64,000 nt of DNA from Streptomyces muensis. Its GTDB lineage: Bacteria > Actinomycetota > Actinomycetes > Streptomycetales > Streptomycetaceae. A program made the translations under genes and the position numbers. This document shows positions 62,491 to 64,000 of this stretch, in pieces. Numbering within the stretch: the first letter of the stretch is position 1; each line of letters opens with the position of its first letter. Location of the stretch: the NCBI RefSeq assembly GCF_021474425.1, contig NZ_JAKEIP010000006.1, positions 1 through 64,000 of the forward strand. Reading direction: 5' to 3'. The notes under the pieces are model-generated. The model was not told where the DNA came from. It saw only the letters and a list, made by a program, of their open reading frames with translations, and ran no database searches.

Positions 62491-62549
62491 CCGATGAGCC
62501 TCCTCGTCGAGGTCACGTTGCGTGTTCGGCGTCAGTCACCGGCTGGCCG

Positions 62550-63788
62550 TCAGTAGGTGCCGACAGGTGCGATGTTGGGGTCGATACCGAGACGGTCGCG
62601 CCCGTAGATCTCGTAGCCGAGGGACGGAATGTTCTGGATGTGGCGAAGGGCTACGTGGATGTCCTTCCAGAACCGCGAGAGCGGGTTGGCCGTGGAGAAC
62701 GCCGAGGAACCGGCGATGAACATCAGCCGCTCGACGGAATCGTGGACCAGATCGACCACCTGCGAGCACGCCGCCTTGTTCCGGGCCGAGTCGGACGGTG
62801 TCCAGGGCCGTCCCTCGGCCGCGTAGGTGTCGACTTCCTCGGCGGCGTGCAGGGCGAGCAGCCGGGCGCTGTCGAGCTGAGCGGCGACCTTGCCCAGGTC
62901 GTGCACCACGACCTGGGACTCCGCCTTGGTCGCGAAGAAGGTGGTGACCAGCGGCTTCTCCTGTGCATTGACCTCGACCAGTTCGAGCATCGCCAGTGCC
63001 CCACCGACCAGCAGACCCATACCTGTGGCTCGTATGGACGGGATGAGTGGCTGGCGGTCGGAAGCCTCGCCGAAGTTCCGCTTGTGCGGGTCCGGGAACC
63101 CGAAGGGGCGATCGGCGGGGACAACCATGTGGTCGGGAACGAAGACGGAGTCGACGACAGTCGTGTCGGAGCCCGTGGCCTGCATGCCGACCATGTACCA
63201 GCTGTCCTCGACCGTGACCTGCTCCATCGGTACGTAGGCGAAGTTCATTCCCGGCGTCACGGGTTTGCCCTCCTCGCCCATGTGCACGAAGCCGCACTGG
63301 GCCCACTTGGCGAGCCGTGAGCCCGAGCTGTAGGGGAACCTGCCCGTCAGGCGGTACCCGCCGTCCACCTTGGTTCCGATCCCAGGCGGGTTGTAGGCGC
63401 CGCAGATGATCGTCGGACCCTCCGCGAAGAGGGTCTCCTGCAGACTGTCCGGTGCGATGCTGCCGATCCAGGTGGTCGAGTTGAGGATCTGCACGACCCA
63501 CGCGGCGGCCAGGTCGCCCTGCCCGAGCTCCATCTGGAACTCGACGTAGGCCCGGTTGGACAGACCGGCTCCGCCCCACCTGCGCGGGGTGGTCAGTGAG
63601 AACATGTCGAGCCGGCGCAGGGCGGTCTCGACTTCGGGGGTCAGAGTGCGCAGTTCCTCGGCCCGTGCGGCCTGCTCCCTGAGCAGAGGACGGAGCTTGC
63701 GCGCCTCCTCCAGGAGCTGGGGCAGCCTGCTGTCGTCGTAGCCCTCGACGTCCCGGGTCTGGGGCGGCGTCTCGTCAAGTGCGGTCAT
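62550..63788 (-). CDS. HsaA-like flavin-dependent monooxygenase (acyl-CoA dehydrogenase fold)
   Basis: 412 residues. The pattern SLTTPRRWGGAGL, GGYRLTGRFPYSSGSRLAKW, WYMVGMQATGSDTTVVDSVFVP and SRFWKDIHVALRHI follows the group D flavin monooxygenases such as HsaA, the 3-HSA hydroxylase of steroid degradation, rather than true acyl-CoA dehydrogenases. No flavin reductase (HsaB) is adjacent. It lies between the CoA ligase and Rieske genes, 59 nt before the latter. It probably hydroxylates a phenolic or related ring with reduced flavin. Confidence 0.86.
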   Translation of the reverse strand: MTALDETPPQTRDVEGYDDSRLPQLLEEARKLRPLLREQAARAEELRTLTPEVETALRRLDMFSLTTPRRWGGAGLSNRAYVEFQMELGQGDLAAAWVVQILNSTTWIGSIAPDSLQETLFAEGPTIICGAYNPPGIGTKVDGGYRLTGRFPYSSGSRLAKWAQCGFVHMGEEGKPVTPGMNFAYVPMEQVTVEDSWYMVGMQATGSDTTVVDSVFVPDHMVVPADRPFGFPDPHKRNFGEASDRQPLIPSIRATGMGLLVGGALAMLELVEVNAQEKPLVTTFFATKAESQVVVHDLGKVAAQLDSARLLALHAAEEVDTYAAEGRPWTPSDSARNKAACSQVVDLVHDSVERLMFIAGSSAFSTANPLSRFWKDIHVALRHIQNIPSLGYEIYGRDRLGIDPNIAPVGTY

Positions 63789-63851
63789 GGTGATGCGAAG
63801 TCCTCTCGTCGCCGGCTGTTCGGTGCTCCCGGCAATAGTGGTGATGGGGCG

Positions 63852-64000
63852 TCAGCCGACGGCGTCGGCCAGCCCCGAAGCGTCCTCGACGCGTTCTGCT
63901 CCCGGACGGACGGTGGGGTCATCGGCGGCGAGTTCGGCGACGAGCCGTTCACGGAGCCGGAACTTCTGGATCTTCGTGGCGGACATCGGCCACGTCTCCA
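63852..64000 (-). CDS. AMP-dependent acyl-CoA synthetase, C-terminal end (cut by window edge)
   Basis: Only the last 48 codons are present: ETWPMSATKIQKFRLRERL, then an acidic tail ending in VEDASGLADAVG. The MSATKIQKFxLRE string with the catalytic Lys is the conserved C-terminus of acyl-CoA synthetases. The gene begins outside the window. It is the first visible gene of the minus-strand operon that includes the HsaA-like monooxygenase and the Rieske pair. Confidence 0.75.
   Translation of the reverse strand, partial: ETWPMSATKIQKFRLRERLVAELAADDPTVRPGAERVEDASGLADAVG

Noticed and set aside
1..64000. CRISPR arrays, rRNA and intact tRNA genes
   Set aside because: No regularly spaced repeats and no rRNA or foldable tRNA sequence were noticed on reading through.

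Overview
The window is high-GC DNA with GTG/TTG starts, SpoIIE-type phosphatases and actinobacterial insertion sequences. It reads as a Streptomyces (or close relative) chromosome or large plasmid. Most of it is a catabolic island, broken up by dead transposons, rather than core genome. No rRNA, tRNA or CRISPR array was seen.

Layout. 1-2.8 kb: a decayed IS3 inserted in an IS481 remnant, then a TPR-like gene and a MerR regulator fused to a DNA-clamp-like domain. 3.2-6.1 kb: a GAF/PAS/SpoIIE phosphatase/ATPase sensor. 6.3-7.5 kb: IS30 and IS256 debris. 7.5-11.6 kb: a minus-strand operon of ferredoxin reductase, ferredoxin, P450, DUF1330 protein and SDR. 12.4-16.6 kb: a dead IS5, a TetR regulator, a cupin and a KstD-like flavoprotein. 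17.0-19.4 kb: a second SpoIIE-type sensor. 19.6-25.2 kb (minus): aldehyde dehydrogenase, phytoene-desaturase-like flavoprotein, dihydroxyphthalate-decarboxylase-like protein, SDR and GntR regulator. 25.3-31.7 kb (plus): seven interlocked genes of CoA-ester metabolism. 32-39.7 kb: MhpA-type hydroxylase, thiolase, Gfo/Idh/MocA oxidoreductase, aldo/keto reductase, cupin and GntR. 40.3-46.1 kb: wreckage, including an ADP-ribosyltransferase toxin gene in two pieces and an IS21 element. 46.2-49.9 kb: a large HTH-NTPase-WD40 protein. 50.4-56.9 kb: a LacI regulator and an ipdABC/echA20-type cluster for steroid C/D-ring catabolism. 57.1-64 kb: MarR, SDR and TetR genes, then a minus-strand operon of CoA ligase (cut by the window edge), HsaA-like flavin monooxygenase, two complementary partial Rieske oxygenases and a VOC protein.

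How the genes fit together. Oxygenases and dehydrogenases (P450 system, KstD-like, MhpA-type, HsaA-like, Rieske pair) would oxidise a cyclic, probably terpenoid, steroid or aromatic substrate. Ligases, hydratases, dehydrogenases, thiolases and IpdAB-type hydrolases would shorten the CoA esters. A shared inverted repeat (TTTACG-N4-CGTAAA) precedes three separate transcription units, which suggests one regulator joins them. The echA20-ipdABC promoter carries a KstR2-like box.

The most unusual observation is the pair at 60287-62490. One protein keeps the Rieske [2Fe-2S] ligands but has no mononuclear-iron ligands. Its translationally coupled neighbour keeps the iron ligands but has no Rieske ligands. 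Substrates are inferred and not shown by the sequence.
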